Positions 12,930-13,231 of a DNA stretch of 13,231 bases are shown here, one piece after another. Origin of the DNA: an uncultured Prevotella sp. (GTDB lineage: Bacteria; Bacteroidota; Bacteroidia; Bacteroidales; Bacteroidaceae); assembly GCA_937906765.1 (NCBI GenBank), contig CALCUV010000014.1, forward strand, positions 1 to 13,231, given 5' to 3'. The position numbers were made by a program, and so were the translations under genes. The notes below the pieces were generated by a model that saw nothing but the letters and a program-made list of their open reading frames with translations, had not been told where the DNA came from and made no database searches. Numbering within the stretch: the first letter of the stretch is position 1; each line of letters opens with the position of its first letter.

Positions 12930-13231
12930 TTGAGTTGTATAAGAGTGAGTAAAATGCAAGACGCTGAAATTGAGGATGAAGGGAATGTGCTGGAGTACAT
13001 GACCAAATCTGAAATTGAGGAGCAACGCTGCAGTATGCTCATTATGACACAACGTCATTTCTTTTGTGCGCATCTACGTTGCTGTTCCCAGGCACATTCA
13101 AAACAATACCTCAAATAGCGCGTACAAACTAACTTATACGGCGCACAAACAAACTAATTATTTTTCCTATTTGTAATTATTGCTGTCCGGTAAATATAGA
13201 TAACTCTTTGTTTGATGGATAGTTGTACTCA
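12930..13231. other. Terminal 302 bp without a convincing gene
   Basis: Reading frames of about 62 codons exist on both strands here (plus 12930-13118, minus 12882-13073), but both overlap the terminator and neither shows family resemblance or a start context. Visible structure: ACAAACTAA occurs at 13124-13132 and 13149-13157 in similar settings, and an AT-rich stretch around 13155-13180 contains two TAATTA palindromes. The segment TGCTGTCCGGTAAATA near 13181 could be an upstream regulatory region or the edge of a mobile element that continues beyond the window; neither can be supported from here. Confidence 0.45.

Noticed and set aside
12930..13118. 62-aa plus-strand gene
   Set aside because: Its start lies against the terminator stem, the product has no recognisable family pattern, and an equally long frame exists on the other strand. 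It is probably chance.
13120..13231. Terminal inverted repeat of an insertion sequence
   Set aside because: The TGCTGTCCGGTAAATA stretch looks like some element ends, but no transposase frame and no matching opposite end lie within the window.
1..13231. tRNA or rRNA genes
   Set aside because: No stretch with a tRNA cloverleaf (GGTTCGAnTCC-type T-arm plus acceptor pairing) or conserved rRNA sequence was seen on either strand.

Overview
The window looks like chromosomal DNA from a Bacteroidales bacterium, probably of the Prevotella type. Three observations support this. The leftward block has the order metF, holB, PSP1/RicT, gldH, dus, and holB-ricT-gldH is a familiar Bacteroidota arrangement. 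Several intergenic regions carry the Bacteroidota promoter pattern (-33 TTTG-like, about 20 bp, -7 TAnnTT(TG)). Start codons lack convincing Shine-Dalgarno sequences. The genus is an inference.

Left third (1-4449, minus strand): a housekeeping cluster transcribed leftward. It encodes MetF, DNA polymerase III delta', a RicT/YaaT-type PSP1 protein, the lipoprotein GldH and a tRNA-dihydrouridine synthase that runs off the left edge. Gaps are 38-105 bp, so one operon is plausible, with a promoter upstream of metF near 4556-4587. Next comes a 665-bp divergent intergenic region with repeats, a possible coding remnant and a promoter pointing right.

Right two thirds (5115-12885, plus strand): an accessory-looking series of mostly unrecognised genes. 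They are a 134-aa hypothetical; a 560-aa AAA ATPase with a winged-helix-like N-terminus, followed at 33 bp by a membrane protein with a BspA-like LRR segment; a 68-aa protein resembling the Cse60 family; a 113-aa hypothetical; a YqiA/UPF0227-like alpha/beta hydrolase followed at 2 bp by a 91-aa hypothetical; a degenerate sigma-70-like protein containing two region-2-like modules; and a large hypothetical that appears split by a one-base frame change. A strong hairpin terminator closes the series, and the last 300 bp hold no convincing gene.

The most unusual signal is a family of dispersed intergenic elements. Three full copies (3401-3498, 4864-4981, 10197-10295) share one architecture: a purine-rich array of imperfect 7-nt units, an 18-25 nt spacer, the core CCGCATGG, then (within 0-2 nt, or 7 nt if the first unit of the third copy is not counted) a pyrimidine-rich array of 7-nt units roughly complementary to the first. 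A fourth copy (8843-8899) has a one-base core variant and 8-nt units. Related octamer arrays lie at 4827-4858 and inside the sigma-like coding sequence (11284-11323), where they seem to have added an in-frame insertion. Where a copy lies between co-directional genes, the core reads in the direction of transcription, and the arrays abut start or stop codons. A separate 54-bp promoter segment is duplicated almost exactly (5035-5088 and 8518-8571) in front of two unrelated genes.
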